Shown here: in pieces, positions 22,101 through 36,900 of the stretch
Position numbering within the stretch: the first letter of the stretch is position 1
Layout of the letters: the number at the start of each line of letters is the position of its first letter
Origin: Syngnathus acus
Lineage: Eukaryota; Chordata; Actinopteri; Syngnathiformes; Syngnathidae
Length of the DNA: 64,000 bases
Reading direction: 5' to 3'
Assembly (NCBI RefSeq): GCF_901709675.1
Contig: NC_051106.1
Coordinates: 9,248,001 to 9,312,000, forward strand
Translations under genes and position numbers: made by a program
The notes under the pieces: model-generated
What the model saw: only the letters and a program-made list of their open reading frames with translations
What the model was told of the DNA's origin: nothing
Databases searched by the model: none

Positions 22101-23890
22101 TGTGAAATTCTTTTGGGATTAGTGAGACATCCCTTAATGGCTCATTAGGAGAGCAGAAAAGTAGCTGAGATCTGAAATGCTAAACTCATCAACAATTTGA
22201 GGTAAAAAAAAAGCAATTGTTTGCACTTTCTATGCAACTCAGCTGTTTCCTGTTTTCACAATGTGGACAACATCATATTCCACCTTCCCAGGAAACCTCT
22301 CGAAGCATTCAAGACCACCGAGGCTATCGAAAAAGATATGACGGTACTGAAGTGATGAATATTCAAAGCCAAAAAGAGTGGTAAGGCTGTCAGACATAAG
22401 GAGGAGGGACAAAATGGGCGGACAAGTCTGTCGTGCAAGATGTCGAGGAACACACTGAGCGCCACTTGTGGGCGGGTGTCTTTTGAGGAACAAGCAAAAA
22501 AAAAAACATGGTAACATCTCTAGCACAGATACTATAAAATAAAAAAAAACAATGCATTACTCGACATGGGCTGATATATTATTTTTATGACATCATTAAT
22601 ATGCGCATTCTTTCTCATTAAATAGCATATAGAAGAAAACCTGCCCATACCAATAGACTATCAAGTCTCAATGCTGAGAAATCCACAGATAGAATCACAG
22701 TGGAAGTGCTGGCAAAAGTCATAATTAGGGACGGAGGCCTGAGGTGGTTAACGGGCGAAAGACAACGCGGGAAGGTCAGGGGCAGGCATCGGGGTCACCT
22801 GATGGGAGATTGAAAATCTTGCACGTGGAGAACAATCTGAGCATGAAAGTCAGAAATAGTGGCTTCGTTGCTGATCTGGAGCAGCGCTTTGTGCTCATGT
22901 GAGCAGAGGGACTAATAAAATGGCAGCTGCTGACTTGCAGCGTCAAGTCGTGTTGTGGAAAAACACTAGGAGAGCACAAAGGTGAGCAATGGAGCACAAC
23001 TATCACATGAATCATAGAAAGGGAGCAAACGTAAACGTGTTACATTTGTTTTATTGTTGACTATAAAATTTGTTTTGCCATTTATTGTCATCCCAAAGGA
23101 GCAACAAGACGACCTGCGCTGTCACCTATTTGTTTGACGAGCCCGAGTCAGGGAATTATATTTCTAAATATTATATAATTTATCTTGATATTTCAACTCT
23201 GGATGGAGTCCCAAAAAGTTTCTTTTTACCCCCAAAAGAGGGTTAGCAGTACATTCCCAGACAAAGCCACAGATAGTGATGGATTTCCTCAGACAATGGG
23301 CGACAGTGAAAAATGAGAGGATGGAAATTGTTCCATAGGTGACATATACTGATGACTTCGGCTGCAGAAAATAGATGAAAGGAAATAAAGCTTTGGGGAG
23401 AAAAGATGATGAAGCAAGGAAATGTATATCTTCAAATGAATACCGTAAATTGTATTTTCTTTGGAAAGCCCAAAATCATACAAGCACGATCGTGTAAGCT
23501 GAAAATGTAAGACTGCAGGTAACTCACCAAAAATGGGTTGGGATTCTTCTTAAGGGAGCAAATGCCTCAGCTTCTCCATGCCCTTTTTTTTTTTTCTCTC
23601 CATTAAATAACGAGTAAGCTGCTTGGATCAGACTGATAGAGAGCGGCTGAAACATTTAGCCCCCAGCTTAATAAAAAACTCATTAGCAATAAAAGAAAAA
23701 CAAATAGTGCTTTTAACCATCTGGCTTTCATTTCCCTCCCGTCCAAGTCATGAGGCATTCATAGTCGAAATATGATGTACCACTGGCAGGCAATCAATCT
23801 TTGGTGAATTTCAACCTACTCTTGGGGCCTAAAAGGCAGAGTCCTGAAATAGTGTGCCAGTCTGTCAACACTATTGTTGAAATATACTGC

Positions 23891-23920
23891 TCTGCTCTGC
23901 TCTGCTCTGCTCTGCTCTGC
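23891..23920. repeat. Microsatellite (TCTGC)n
   Basis: There are six perfect TCTGC units in a row, preceded by one imperfect unit. Confidence 0.95.
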
Positions 23921-24760
23921 ATGCTGACTTTTGGATGAATGATGTGGAATGGAATGGAAAATGGAATTTGTCACTTTCCTGCCTCTAGTCCTTTAACTTT
24001 CCTGACTCTGGAGCTTAAACAGGCTGCTGTTAGCATGGCAGAGTGGCGTCGCTGCAAGAAAAACAATCTGCGCTCACGTTGAGGCTCAAAAAAGTCCGAT
24101 TAACCCACAGCAAGGGATTTCCATTTTCAAGGGTTTCATCCTTGAATGTCTTTCCCAAGCTTTGGCCGCAACTCGACTGAAATGAATGGAAACAATGTCA
24201 AATAAAAAGGTGAATGGCAAGTCTCAGCTCGTGCCGATCCCAGTAGGCCATCAACCCCGTGTTACGATCTGGCTAGTGCGGATCAGTCGTTTCATTAACA
24301 CATCGAACCTAATGAACTTGCCATCAGTGAGATGAGCGCAAGGAAAGAAGTCCTTAGCACTAATGAAGAGACACTTTGGAATCAAAGTGCTGTTGTTGTT
24401 CAACATCTTTGCAATCATGGAATGAGACAGATGAGGTGAAACATCCATATCAACTCCAGCCATGTGCTTAAATCTACAGCAAAACATGATTTCTCTCTTT
24501 TCTTGTCTTTGCATACCGAAATGTGTCATCCAAAAATGATTTTGTAAACTTGATGACATAAGACTTTGTAGAATAATGAATCATTTTTTATTCCACTCAG
24601 ATTAACCCTAATAGCGTTGTTAAATTAATAGAATTAACTGAGTTGATTCTTCAGTCTGCCAAATGGCCCTGAGGAGCATTACTTAGAGTACATTTTCAAT
24701 GTTATGGTGGAGCATATTAATCATTCACGTAACCCCCATCCATCGCCCACACATCCTGCC

Positions 24761-24784
24761 TCACCTCACCTCACCTCACCTCAC
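24761..24784. repeat. Microsatellite (TCACC)n
   Basis: There are four perfect TCACC units, with a fifth that breaks at its last base. Confidence 0.9.
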
Positions 24785-26644
24785 GCCAGATTGTAGCTCT
24801 AAATATAACCCTCCTGTTCTTTCTCTCTCCTTCATCCAACACATACACTTATACCGTCAGACGGAGTTTTGTCTCGCCGAGTTCCGATAATTCACTCGTT
24901 CGGGCGGTTACCAAAAGACGTTTCAAATAGGACGTGGAAGCTGATACTTGGGTATGACGCTTGCTTTTAATAATATTGATTTACAGTACTCAGCATAATT
25001 TACCATACTGGGATGTTTCTGTATAGAGGAGGAGAAAATAAATAAATAGAAGAAATTATTGATGATGCTGGAGTTAATCCTGCACGGATGACAAGATGTG
25101 ACTCCGCTGTGTGGAACAAGAGGATGAACGCACGCAGAAGACGTCATGACAGAGTGTGGTGAATATTAATAGCGGTACTTCAATTTCACAGATCTGGATT
25201 TTTGCTTTGCTCCAGTTCTGATTAGACTTGCTAAACGTTCTCAATCGTAACAGGCAGTTGGAATCAAAAAGACAACACACATTCTAAGCGGGCCAATGGA
25301 AGTGCCTGCCATTTTCAAGAATCCATCTGGTCTGTCAGGCTGGGGGGAAAAAAAAAAATCTAATCAGGATGCCAAAATAACAGTCATTAAGTTGACAAAT
25401 CTTTGCAATTCTTTGTATATTCTGGCAACAATTATAACAAATGCTTATCCTGAAAAGTACTTTTTGGAATTGCTTTCCTCTTGCAGCATCTGCCAATGTC
25501 TTCTGGCAGTTTTGTACTCATTAGCAAGCAGGCTGGTGTTAAGAGTTACTCCATCTGCTATTCCAAAACGTCAACAAACTGCACTCATCAGAGCATAATT
25601 CATACAAAAGACCCTATTGTACAAACATCCACACAAACTATGCAAATTTCACCAACTAACTAATAACTAACCGACATATCTCGGTGCAAATTGTTGTTTC
25701 CCCGCTGTTTATATCACTGACGCTAAATAAAAAAAAAAGAGCAGTTTTATATTTACAAACATGAAGGCAGCACTGGTTTTCTCATCACACTCCCAGCAGG
25801 AAAGAACAATTGTTTGAAGAGTGTTTATCTTTCTGCAAAACACCTTGCAGGGAGTCTAAAATGTTTTTACAAACTTTGATTTTTTTTCCTCTTACAAAGT
25901 GTTGATAAAATGCATGTATAAATATAATCATACAATAATACAAGCAACAGCAATATGGCAATTGTATGTATTGAATGAAGTGGCATGAAACAAAAATAAA
26001 CTTAACACGAATTGGATCATGTGTCCAATACTGCAGAACATGTATGCGGTCTTCAAGAAGATAATCACGTTAGTCCGATCATCGTCCGTCATCACACAAT
26101 CACATTATGTCTAATGCGAGATAGATTGGTAAGATGATCTATACATGTACTGACCCACATGATAGTTCCTTTTGCTTTCATATATTGCCGCTAATCATCA
26201 CAACACAATAAGAAAACAATATAGTTGGATTTCATAAGCAGAACTAAAATGCAAGTGAAAAGAAAAACGCAGGGCGGAAGGGGTGACAGAGTGGAGATAT
26301 GGATACGCTCTTCAAGCATCAGCACAATAGCAGGATTACCATCCTTATGATGGATTTCAGGGAGAGGGCGGTGCAATCTGTCTGTGGTAAAAAGGAGCCT
26401 ACAACAACTAAAAGGATTTGCATGAGTGGAACATTTATAGCACTGAAAAGATAGGTGAGAGGAGCATGGTACTGCTAGAACGTTCAGACTACAAATGATA
26501 TCTGTGCTGCACTTGTTTTTTGTATACTGTAACCCGGCCGTTTTGATTGGCGGCATTGACTCAGCAATCAATGTCTGTACTGTCATTGTCAGCAGATGCA
26601 CTTGATGTTGTATTCAGTTCAACAAAGTGTTCATTAACGTTGCT

Positions 26645-26645
<1 letters not shown>

Positions 26646-26674
<29 letters not shown>
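26646..26674. repeat. Microsatellite (CCTG)n
   Basis: This is a run of about seven CCTG units interrupted only at its right end. Confidence 0.93.
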
Positions 26675-26675
<1 letters not shown>

Positions 26676-29600
26676 CTGCATCCAATGACAGTGTTAATTG
26701 TAATAATAATAAAAGTTAATTACTTCCTGGTGAACTCAATGCAGCATAAAGGAGACAAATATCTTCTTATGCTTGGCTGGACACTAAAACACACACTTGA
26801 CTGTCAGACTTAAATCAAGTCCGCGTGACATCGATCCCGACTGTCTCCATCCAAATTGCTGTAATTTCCTTATTGACCAGAACTAGTGTAATTAATGAGC
26901 TGGATTTCAGCTTTACGACTGCACACAAGACCTTTTTTTTTTTTTTTATCTGAGATGTTTGAGTTGTCGATGCACATGTGATTATTCAGGGTCAACAAGC
27001 GAAGGTCGGTGACATTTGCATTGTGAGAACGCTTCCAGCCTTCTAACTATTGGTGATGAACTTAAGGCTATTCTAACTGGAGGCCTGAGCATGACCTCGC
27101 ATTAACATATACATAAACTAGATGGGAACATCCAATTTGCACTTTGTGCATGGAAACACTTCAATGCATGATTAGAGGCATCAGTTACTTTTTGACTGGT
27201 ACTAATACAAGCATCAAACACTTCATTCAGTAAATAAACCCGCTCAGGAAAAGGGAATTGCCGTCTTATTTTCTTTCCAACCAACTCACATATTTGCATT
27301 TTTTTGTATATTATTGGCAGTTCTTCTTGAATGATATATTTTTGGGGATTTTTCCCCGCTGTAAAAAAGTAAATAAAATAAAATAATAATTAAAATATAA
27401 AAAAAGAATCGTAATAATAATCGTTATATGTTGAACATGCCTCAAATGATCATCTCTCACTGAGAACTTTAATGCTCGACACCACATCGGGCTCCAAGTA
27501 TGGTAACTATGGCACCAATTTCATGAACCAGTGAACTGGTGGACATTTCGATGAAATGAAGCACCCCCTGTTGCTAGACTGTATGTAGACATCGTCTGTC
27601 CTTTTCAACACGTTACGTCAGTAATTGAAGGCTCAACAAAGATGAGGTCATCTTTGAGAAAGAAACTCCTCGAGTTTAGTCTCGATGTTTTCCTTCTTTT
27701 GGTATTTTCCTTGACTTCGCAAGGGTAGAAGAAGGTGTAACGCTGCATTGCATGCCATTGTGGGATGGAATGAGCTGACTCCCAGCCAAGCTTCATTCCC
27801 ATTCAAATCAGGGCGGTGGAAGTGCAGCAACGCTTGACATTGTGCAAGCAGAAATTGACTTGCTGGAGTCTGAAGGGATGAGAGTGGCGTGCGGTTATAC
27901 AGTATAAACTGCAAGATCTCCCTTGAGAATGACGTCGACAGCCAAGTATGTCATGTGGACAGTTGAAGACCACCTTGCATATTCTGGCTTCCCTCACATT
28001 CGAAAAATGCAAAAGACAGCTGCAGCTGCCTCAACAAAGAATCCTGCCTGTTAAATGAACAATCACAATGGAAAGCCTGATGAGCCTGATTACCCTTGAA
28101 GATTGTCAGTATTTTCACCAAACTATCTCCAGTCTTTCTGCATTCCAGCAGATCGTAAAAACGTCACCTTCATCACGACGGAGTTGGGAGAAGAGCCAAA
28201 TGTACGTGATCAAATGGAGCTGGCCCGTGTCCCGAACCTTCTGTCAGCTAATGTTTATGTCGCCTGAACATTGGCTGCACTTCAGCACCCCATTACCTTG
28301 CTGAGCCTTCTCCTCATTCATTTTCAGCCAATCATTGGCAGCATCAGCTCAGAAGGTCTAACCAGAGCTGACAATCTGACAACAGTATCACATTGAGGAA
28401 CCGAGAAATCATCCGTTACAGAGTCTAACTGTAGTCATCATATTTGTTTTACTAACTAGACACTAGAGTGAAAAAGAGGATATTGAAGTTGGAACGAGGA
28501 AATGAATCCTCTCTGTGTTTCATTTCATTTCTCCCTCGAGTCGGAGTTATTAATGTCTGAGCTTTAATTGCGTTGTGAAACGTGCTGATTCAATGCGCTT
28601 ATCCTGCGAAGGATTCATTTTTCGTTTCTTTTTACAAGCATCAAGAAGCCTGTTGAAATGATGTTGAATCATAATGAATGGACAGGGATCAAATCCATGA
28701 ATAGCGGAGCAGCACATCATTTTTGCACAGGCTGCTTCAATTTTCGTATGCGCAACTGCTTGATGGACTCCTAGTATATTTCATTTTTATGAAGTCGGTT
28801 AGATTTAATAATTTAATATATATATTTTTTTAAAAAAAAGCATGTTACTAGGTTTGATCATAGCCATAGTTTCCTCCGGCGGGCCAATATAACTGTAAAC
28901 ACTATCTCATACACAGTATAGACAACACAAGAAACTTTTGAAATCAGAGACTAGTAAAAATTGTTCAAATATTTTAAAATGGTTTGTTCAGCATCTGCAT
29001 AAAATCTTCCTCTGGTTTGTATTCATCGTGTTCCCCTGTGAAAAGATCTTTGTTCCTATTCTGAGCATGTGTGCATAAAAGATGGTTCATTTTGAATCTT
29101 ACATTGAAGTGAAGATTTGTGGTTGTCACTGGGACTTTTGTTGATCATAAAAACGGGGAAAATAATGCAAAGTGCCATGAATTATTTTCAGATTGTGTAC
29201 AGTTTATCATCGGAATGATCCATGACACACCGTTTCAAATTCTTACCGCGACATAAAAAAAAAAAAAACATGAATACCTGAAAGGGGAAATTAAAACTGT
29301 CTTTGGAAAAGCATCATTTTTGTCACACCGGAATAAATGAACTGTGCAGGTGCACACCTCAATGTGAATTTCCTCATCAGTGATTTAGAGCGCGTTATTC
29401 TCGATGAATACATGCAGCCGTTATTTTTTTTATGGCAGTGAGTTGCATATAAATTGCTGGGTGTTGATTCTTTGGGGGAAAATCCACTTTGCATGTATCA
29501 CGACTCAATCACACATGCATGTGTGGAATAGCTGTCCACAGTGTACACTTCACGGCTGTCATTAGGTTATCCATTTGCTCACGATATGTTACCCTGTGAT

Positions 29601-30918
29601 ATCTAGCACCTCACAGCAGCGTGCAGTGTGTGGGTGTCATGTGGTATTGGAATTATTATTTTTTTTCTCAACTGAGAGGGTCAGAGAGTCTCCACAGGGC
29701 TGCTGCTACTGCTACAGATGGCTCATTAGACAAGTGTTTGAAAGAATCCTGTCTATAATTCTCATTCCTCTGCCATCTCACCATCATCCTGTCACAACAC
29801 TGCAGCACCTGCTCGCAAGAGCCACATAATAAACACCTTGGGTGAAAACAGAAAAAGCAAAATCCAGGGTGTTACCCAAATGTTGACATCCTTTGAAATA
29901 TGAACCAAAGTTTCTAAATGTCCCGGAAAAAATAAATAAATAAAATATTTATTTAGTTATTTTAAATTATTTTTTATTTATTCTGACCAAATTGTAACAA
30001 CATTTTTAAACCAGTATAGATTGTAGCACCAATCTCACAAGGCTTCGCAAATGTTCAATTTACCTCCATACGCTGACCCTCTTTCCTTTAAAGAATAACA
30101 ATCTCTCCAAAAAATAAATAATTAACAATTAACAGAAACCATTAAGCCTTTTAACATATTGTTTGGCAGTGTTTGGAGATGCCCAAGGGTTAGGGACACT
30201 AAAATACTTCATCATTGAATTCTGCCATAAATAGTTCATTAATTCAATTGAAAAGTACCGCAGATGTTTTCTGGCCAAACTATTACATTTGGAAGTTCTG
30301 GGGTCTCCTAAATAAGATATTCTTTGATGATCCAACTGGCTGGGGTACTTTGGAACTTTTTAATGGGCTGGCGCAATCCATTCCAGAATGGAGACAAGAA
30401 CGCTTAATGACGAGGACAAAGAGGTCGTTCTCTTACCTTAAGTAGTGGCGCTGCAGCAATTTATTGATTTACTGTCATTTTATGACTTCAACGCTATATT
30501 TGTCTTTTATCTTTCCCTGTGCAATTACGAAAATGGAGGCAGTTAAAGGTGCGCGCACAGAGGTGACCTACCTGCTGCATTCATAAATCAATCGACATGA
30601 TGCCTTCATTTAACAACACTTTCCTCATTACAGTGTGTGTGACTGTGACGTTTATTGGACTTTTTTTTTTTTTGTCAGACACTCCATGCATACCTGCTAT
30701 GACTTACATGTCTTGGGTCTATAAACGGGTCATTGCATAAAGTTCCCGTGGTGCTGATTAAATGACTGATTGAAACGGGTCCCCTGAGATGGACTTGAGG
30801 CAGCAGGGCCACGCTGCCTCATTGCTTCTATAACAATCAGCATCTTTGAAAACTCTGCCCTACACACTTGATGCATCCCTGGCTGCCTCTGAGGTGGACC
30901 ACTATCCGTCCACTCACC

Positions 30919-30937
30919 AATAATAATAATAATAATA
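30919..30937. repeat. Microsatellite (AAT)n
   Basis: This is a run of about six AAT units in the desert. Confidence 0.85.
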
Positions 30938-33675
30938 GCAATAATACAGTGGCTGCTTGGACAAAAATTGAGCTATAACGTTATTGAAAAATAACCTCCA
31001 GGTTCCCGAGGGATTATGGCGGTGGCTCCATCATATCACTAATGACTTCAGTGACCTCTGGGCTCCACAGAGAGTTGGCGGTCGCGGCTAATTATACTAG
31101 ACCTACCATGGAGACCACACCAAAGATTAGAGGGGAGCAGTGGCATAGTAACTGATTAGTAAGATGCTATTGTGGTGAGTTGGCGGGTTCAAGGCCGAAA
31201 ATAGAAACCAAAATGCAGCTAGTTATGCAGTCAAACTAGTTTCCAATATGATGCGTCATGCACTGACAGTTTGCACTACTGCTGTAAAAATAGATTAGTT
31301 TGAACAAACAGTATGAAAGGCTGAAAGGGACAACTGCAGTGAATTCAACAGAATTTGCATTTTAGAAAATGTTGACAATCATGAGACACTGTTTGGTTCT
31401 CCACCTGTGGGTTTTCAAATCCCTGGGTGGAGACTCCTTATCCTCCTCCACAAGCTTCTCTGGGGACGCCATCACACCCACCCACCATCGCTCACAGTTA
31501 CCTCAGCTCACTCGCTCTCTCGCTCATCAGCGTAGAAAGCCATCAAAGAGTTCCCAGCAGGCGTTGATCGCGAACACGATTCAGCCATTAACACGGTATT
31601 ATCACCTCCTGTAATGGAGTCATTTAGCTTCTTCACATTTCTTTGAATACTAATTAGCTTCTGCACTGATGAAGTTGAATAACCAACATGTTCAGGACTG
31701 AAGCTCTTCATCTGAAGAGGATCTTTTACAGCAAGAAAAACAGTTCCTCAATTCCTCAATTTTATTTTATGATAGACTAAAAAAAAATACAATGCAGAAA
31801 TTAATCTTTGTGATTTTTCTGTTATCTTCAACTAACCTGATCTTACAGCAACATTATTTTGTTGACTAAATTTGTTTGGGAACAAAGTGAAGGATCTGGG
31901 TCACATTATTAGCAATTTGGAGAAGACATCCTTTGAGGGACACTTTATCTTTATCTAACCTCACAAGTGTTGCCGGAGCTCCCTTAAAGGCCATAGAGCT
32001 CCTTATGGGAGATCTCGTCTAGCCTGCTGCAAATTAGTCTCAGTGAGCCCAAAAGGCCACGCAGTAGCAGAGAACATGGCACGTGGAATTCGAGATTTAT
32101 CATAATATTCTTCTTCTAATTTGTCAACAACGATTTAAAACGATCAATATACTGATTTCTGTCAATCTTGCCAAGCTTTTGAAATGATCGCTTCAGCAAC
32201 ATTTCTTGGAAATCACAATGCCCCATCACTGCTGAGCACCTTTGTACCTTCAAACAAGACTGTATGAGAAATTCCTCAGATTCAAGCCATTCCACTCATG
32301 TATCCATAAGTCATAATACATGGTGTAAACATTCACAAGCGGTACACAATTTGTATTTCATAGCAGAATTGATCATATATGAGGAGATCAACAGCACCCT
32401 CTATCCAGCATCTGAAGTACCACAAGTGGGCCACCCGCCACTTAATTGTAAGAAGCTGCACTTGGGTTTTATGACACCTTTGCACCACTCTATATGTTAA
32501 TTAGAGATGAATTCATGCCAACATGGCAGTAAAAACATCCCGGATGAAATTACTCATGGGAAGTTCATCTTCGCTCACCCCCAACTCACATATCTCCCCG
32601 GAGGTCAGTAAAACAGTTTGGCTGTAAAAACAGTTCAAAATAGAAAGTTGTGATGTGGGGAAAGGGTTAACAAAGCTTATATTCCTCCTTGCCCAAATGA
32701 ATGAGGGAATTATGAATTTGGCTACATCCTTTTTGTTATTAGTTATCTAGATGGTCTACATGAAAGTTGACTTTCATATAACTGGAGTCAAATTGCAAGG
32801 AGGCATCCAGAGAGAAATCAAGTTGTTTACGCTTACCTCCCGGGTGTTCTTTAATCAGAAATGCAAGAGACAAGACCAACAGAAAATCTACTGTGTGCTT
32901 GTTAGTGTGAAGACAGCAAGTGCCTTCCTTTAGGGCCTTATCAGCATTTTTGCTTGGAGGGGAGACATGCACGTATGCCAGTGAAGACCACAGCTCATCC
33001 CTTTGTAGTGCTGATGATTCATATTTCCGATTTTCTTTTGGGCCATGCAATAATACATGTTAGATCTGCATGAATGTTTTGGCCGATAACGGCATGTGGA
33101 AGGAAAACATTTGCTGCAAAGTTTCTCTTACGAATTCGAATGCAAATTAAGAATATTAAAATGGGCATTTCCCCGAGTAGAGCTAAAGTGTTTATCGTCC
33201 GAGTGACCTGTGGTTCAACCCCGTTAATAACATCTAACCCTAGGGTATATTTTAAGCACCAGAATCATTTTCCAATTGGAGCGCTTTAAAGGGCTCCATC
33301 ATTCTCATGCATGAGCATCCCCAAGGTGATGAACTTCAAAGGCTGGTCAAACATCATCAGCCACAGTGCTGGAGTGTAACTCAATGTGTCAGCCTCTCAT
33401 CTTGACAAGCAAATGTGCCTCATCATCTGTCTTCACTGCATTATTCATCAGAGGAGTTGAGACTCAGACATAGTCCATCTCTGTTCAGTGAGAGCCTGTG
33501 CAGCCTTTAGCAGAGTACAGGGCTGAGTAGTACAAAAAGGGATTAAAAAGGTGATTTAAAAAAAAAAAAACTGTATACGTGCACGATGCTGATTTTAAAA
33601 AATATATGTGTACATGAAAATATGTCCTCAGTGAACCCACTCACAAATCAACCTTGAAGATGTGCATATTGACTC

Positions 33676-33940
33676 ATTCATCCATCTACCTGTCCTCATT
33701 TGGGTCGTAGCTGGAGCTCTTCCCAGCTGACTCTGGGCAAGCGGCCATCTACACACACTAGACTGATGGCCACTCAATAAAAGGTCCACATTCACACCTA
33801 TGGACAATTTCGATCGTTTTTGAATAGTGGGAGTATGCTGGAAGACCTGGCGACAACCCATATGCAAACCTCACCCAGAGCTGAGATTCAAACAGAACGA
33901 TCAGGCAGATGTGCTAACCACTTTTCACTATACTGCTCAC
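33676..33940 (+). repeat. Degraded fish dispersed repeat, copy B
   Basis: Diverged forms of the typical fish phrases appear in the usual order: a CATCCATCTACC start, GGGTCGTAGCTGGAGC, CCAGCTGACTCTGGGC, CACATTCACACCTATGGACA, CAAACC near a CACCCAGAGCTGAGATTCAA word, and a GTGCTAACCACTTTTCAC end. It belongs to the same family as 15820-16000. It has no coding capacity. Confidence 0.6.
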
Positions 33941-36900
33941 ATGGGCTACTGATACCATCAATTCATCAAGTAACAAATAACTAACTTTTTTTTTTAACAA
34001 ATGATGACTCAATATATGATATATTTTATTTTGTATATATACACAAATAACTCAATATATGCTATAAGATAGAATGTGTATAGTTCTGTGGCTTGAACTG
34101 ATCACCTAAAAACGAGACTGTCCACAAGAGGGCACTTATTCCTACCAATGTACCCAGAAAGGCACCTAATTATGAAAATACATAAGATATGGATATGGTG
34201 TGCGTTTTTTTTTTTGGCAAATCACTTTTACAGTTTTAAATATTTTAGCTCGATGTCACTGTCTGCATTTTGTATTCTGTCAACATTTTTGGGACTTCCA
34301 AACTCTCCAAGCGGATACACTGTAAGGATGTTCATCTCCCTCAGAATATTAATGATTCAGTCGCAGGCCAACAATAAAATGGTTAGTTGACCATTTTATT
34401 GGGTGTGTAAGAGTTTCCATAATAATCTGCTGTTACACTACAGCTGTAAATTGCACCTAAATACAAACTACAACGAGCGAGAACATTTATGTTCCTCTGC
34501 ATGCAGTTAGAAGTGATTATGATCTGAATTTTATTAGCAATCAAAAACCTGCATAAATACTGCAGCAATGACTATGGTGATTTTGTAAAGCATTATAAAA
34601 CACAAATGGCAGTTCTGCAAATGAGGGTGTTATGGATGTCCTGTGGCTCACATGCTGGATTTGTATGGAGCCATATGCTTCAATGCAAACCATAACTGTG
34701 CAGTGTGTGCTAGCACAGTGACTTCCCGAATTAATCACTTTTTATCACGCCACACCCCATTTACCATTTAACCCCATTTTCCGTGTGCTGAATCTTTATG
34801 AGTGATTTGGGGAGAATTTTCAAGGTTTAAATGTTATTATTTTTCCCAGTGCATTTAGCAGGTGTCAATTTTTTGGGGAAATTCTGGCTTTTATTGGACT
34901 GAGTCACATGTGATCACCCGGGAAAATTTGAAATAAAAATACAACTTGTTTGAATAGATTGGCCCATCCTCTGATCGGATCGGTGATGCTTTTAATATTT
35001 TGATATTCTGATAAATTGGTCAGCAACCCCTTTTTGCTTTTTATTTCGATTGTCATTCAGCTTGCTTTATTCCTTCTTCGATGAACTTCAACTTGTTCAA
35101 CCTATTCAAGTTCGACTTATGCGCCAGCTGCTTCAAGAGTTACTGAGAAAGTGAGATGATGTGTCTCTCTTAATCCTCGCTCCCCATGCTCCTCTCATGT
35201 AACCTTTCCCCTGGCCCCGCCCAAATCCACGTACATTTTCTTTGGGGACAAAAGGCCCGGCCACGAATCCTGCTGACTGTGTGGCAGTGGTCCGGTCGCA
35301 GGGCTGCGCCACACTGAGCTCCCTTGGGGCCCACGTCCTGAAGGCTTCAGTATCAAAGAGCTGCTGGGTCAAGGGGCCGAGTAGAACCTGATTTAACCCT
35401 CCCGTACCCTTTGCATCACAATGTGTGGGTATGTTCCCGCTCTTTAGCCCTGATGATATGCATACATCGGAGATGCCCCCACCACTCCCTAACAACCTCA
35501 TTTGTCCCTCCCACTGCTGCCTGACATACAAGTCACATTCCAAATTCAGCCGTGCTTCAAAATGTGACCTTGACAGATACAAAGTCATATGGCAATTTGA
35601 TGTTTAAAACGAAATACAAACTTCAGCAAGCAAAGACGATCTGTAGAATAAAATCACGTAACTAGATGCTAATGTGAGCAGATGATGCCTCGGAATACTT
35701 TAAGTGGTGTAATACATTTAAATAAAGAAGTTAAAAGCTTGTTCATCCTTACCATATATGTGTTTGGGTTACTATTATTTGTTAAAATGTGTGTCACATT
35801 TCTTTTACATCCGTCATTTCTTATTTTATTATTTTATATTTATTATTTCTATGATTATTTCCTTTTTTTTTTTTTTTTTTTACTTCAGGTTGTGTGTAAA
35901 AAGTTCAAATCTAACAAAATAGTATTCTATTTTTATATTGATAGTTTTTGCTAGACGGGAGAGCACGGTATGATGCAGTGCACTTCAACACCGCTGCAAA
36001 CTTTTCCTCGGAGGCTTTTTCTCGAGCCTGAGCATCGTTTTAAGTGCAGAATTTATAATACGGCTCTCAAACGGAATCTTGTAAAGAACACTTTACAGCC
36101 TTAAACATTGTTCAGGCCAAAGCATTTTCACGAGTTCCGCTCGCCGTGGAAGAGCAGAAGGCAATTGTCTCAAGAGGAGGTTGGACTTGGCAAACTCAAA
36201 TGGGAGGTGGGGGACGCAGAGGTCAAAGGGCACAATCTTACATGAGTTTCCTCTTTCACTGATTCCCAATAAAGTTGTGAAAGGAAAAGAAAATGAATGG
36301 CAGGGATGGGGTCACTGGGAGAGACACAATTGAGGCTGAGAAGGGAGGAAATCTAATCAGTTTGGAGATGCTAATTTTATGGAACACCAATTAAGGAGAG
36401 CTTTTATGACACATTTCGGGGAGAAAGCGAAACACCGCAGTCGTCCTCCTGTTGCTTGCCCATCTATTGTCAACGCTGCCCCCCCTCTTCTTCTTCCACA
36501 CACTTATCCTCAAGCTCAGCAGCATTGAGCCCAGCCTCTAATGGGATGGCACCTCCTTTCTGCCTGTCCTCACCCACATTGGGGAAATGAGGCTGTGTCT
36601 GTTTGTTGTTCGGCATGGCTGTGTGCACCGTTTATCACTGTCACGGCACAGAAACACACAGAAAGAGGAGGGGAGGGGGGGGGTGCTGTCCAATCTGTCC
36701 CGCTTGGGGCTTTATGACCACAGGCCTCACGTACCCTAGACCCATACATCTCCATCGCTGCCTTTCGGGCACGACGACCTTTTGTACGGGCTCACTCCGG
36801 CTGCCAAGATATGTGTCTGCACCACTAATGAGGAGCAGTGTAGCGCTACTAACTAGACAATGACAGGAGATGGCCAATGTTTAACCAGCGAGTGGCCCAC

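Larger units (their letters stand above)
19101..33675. other. Gene desert between fndc5 and olig4, distal part
   Basis: No splice-supported coding sequence is visible on either strand; open frames are about 136 codons or fewer and featureless. Visible content is limited to simple repeats (listed separately), A/T-runs, and islands of mixed composition with TAATTA and ATTTGCAT-type words. One degraded repeat-like piece lies near 31130-31200. Such deserts next to developmental bHLH genes often carry long-range enhancers, but conservation cannot be tested from one sequence. Confidence 0.55.
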
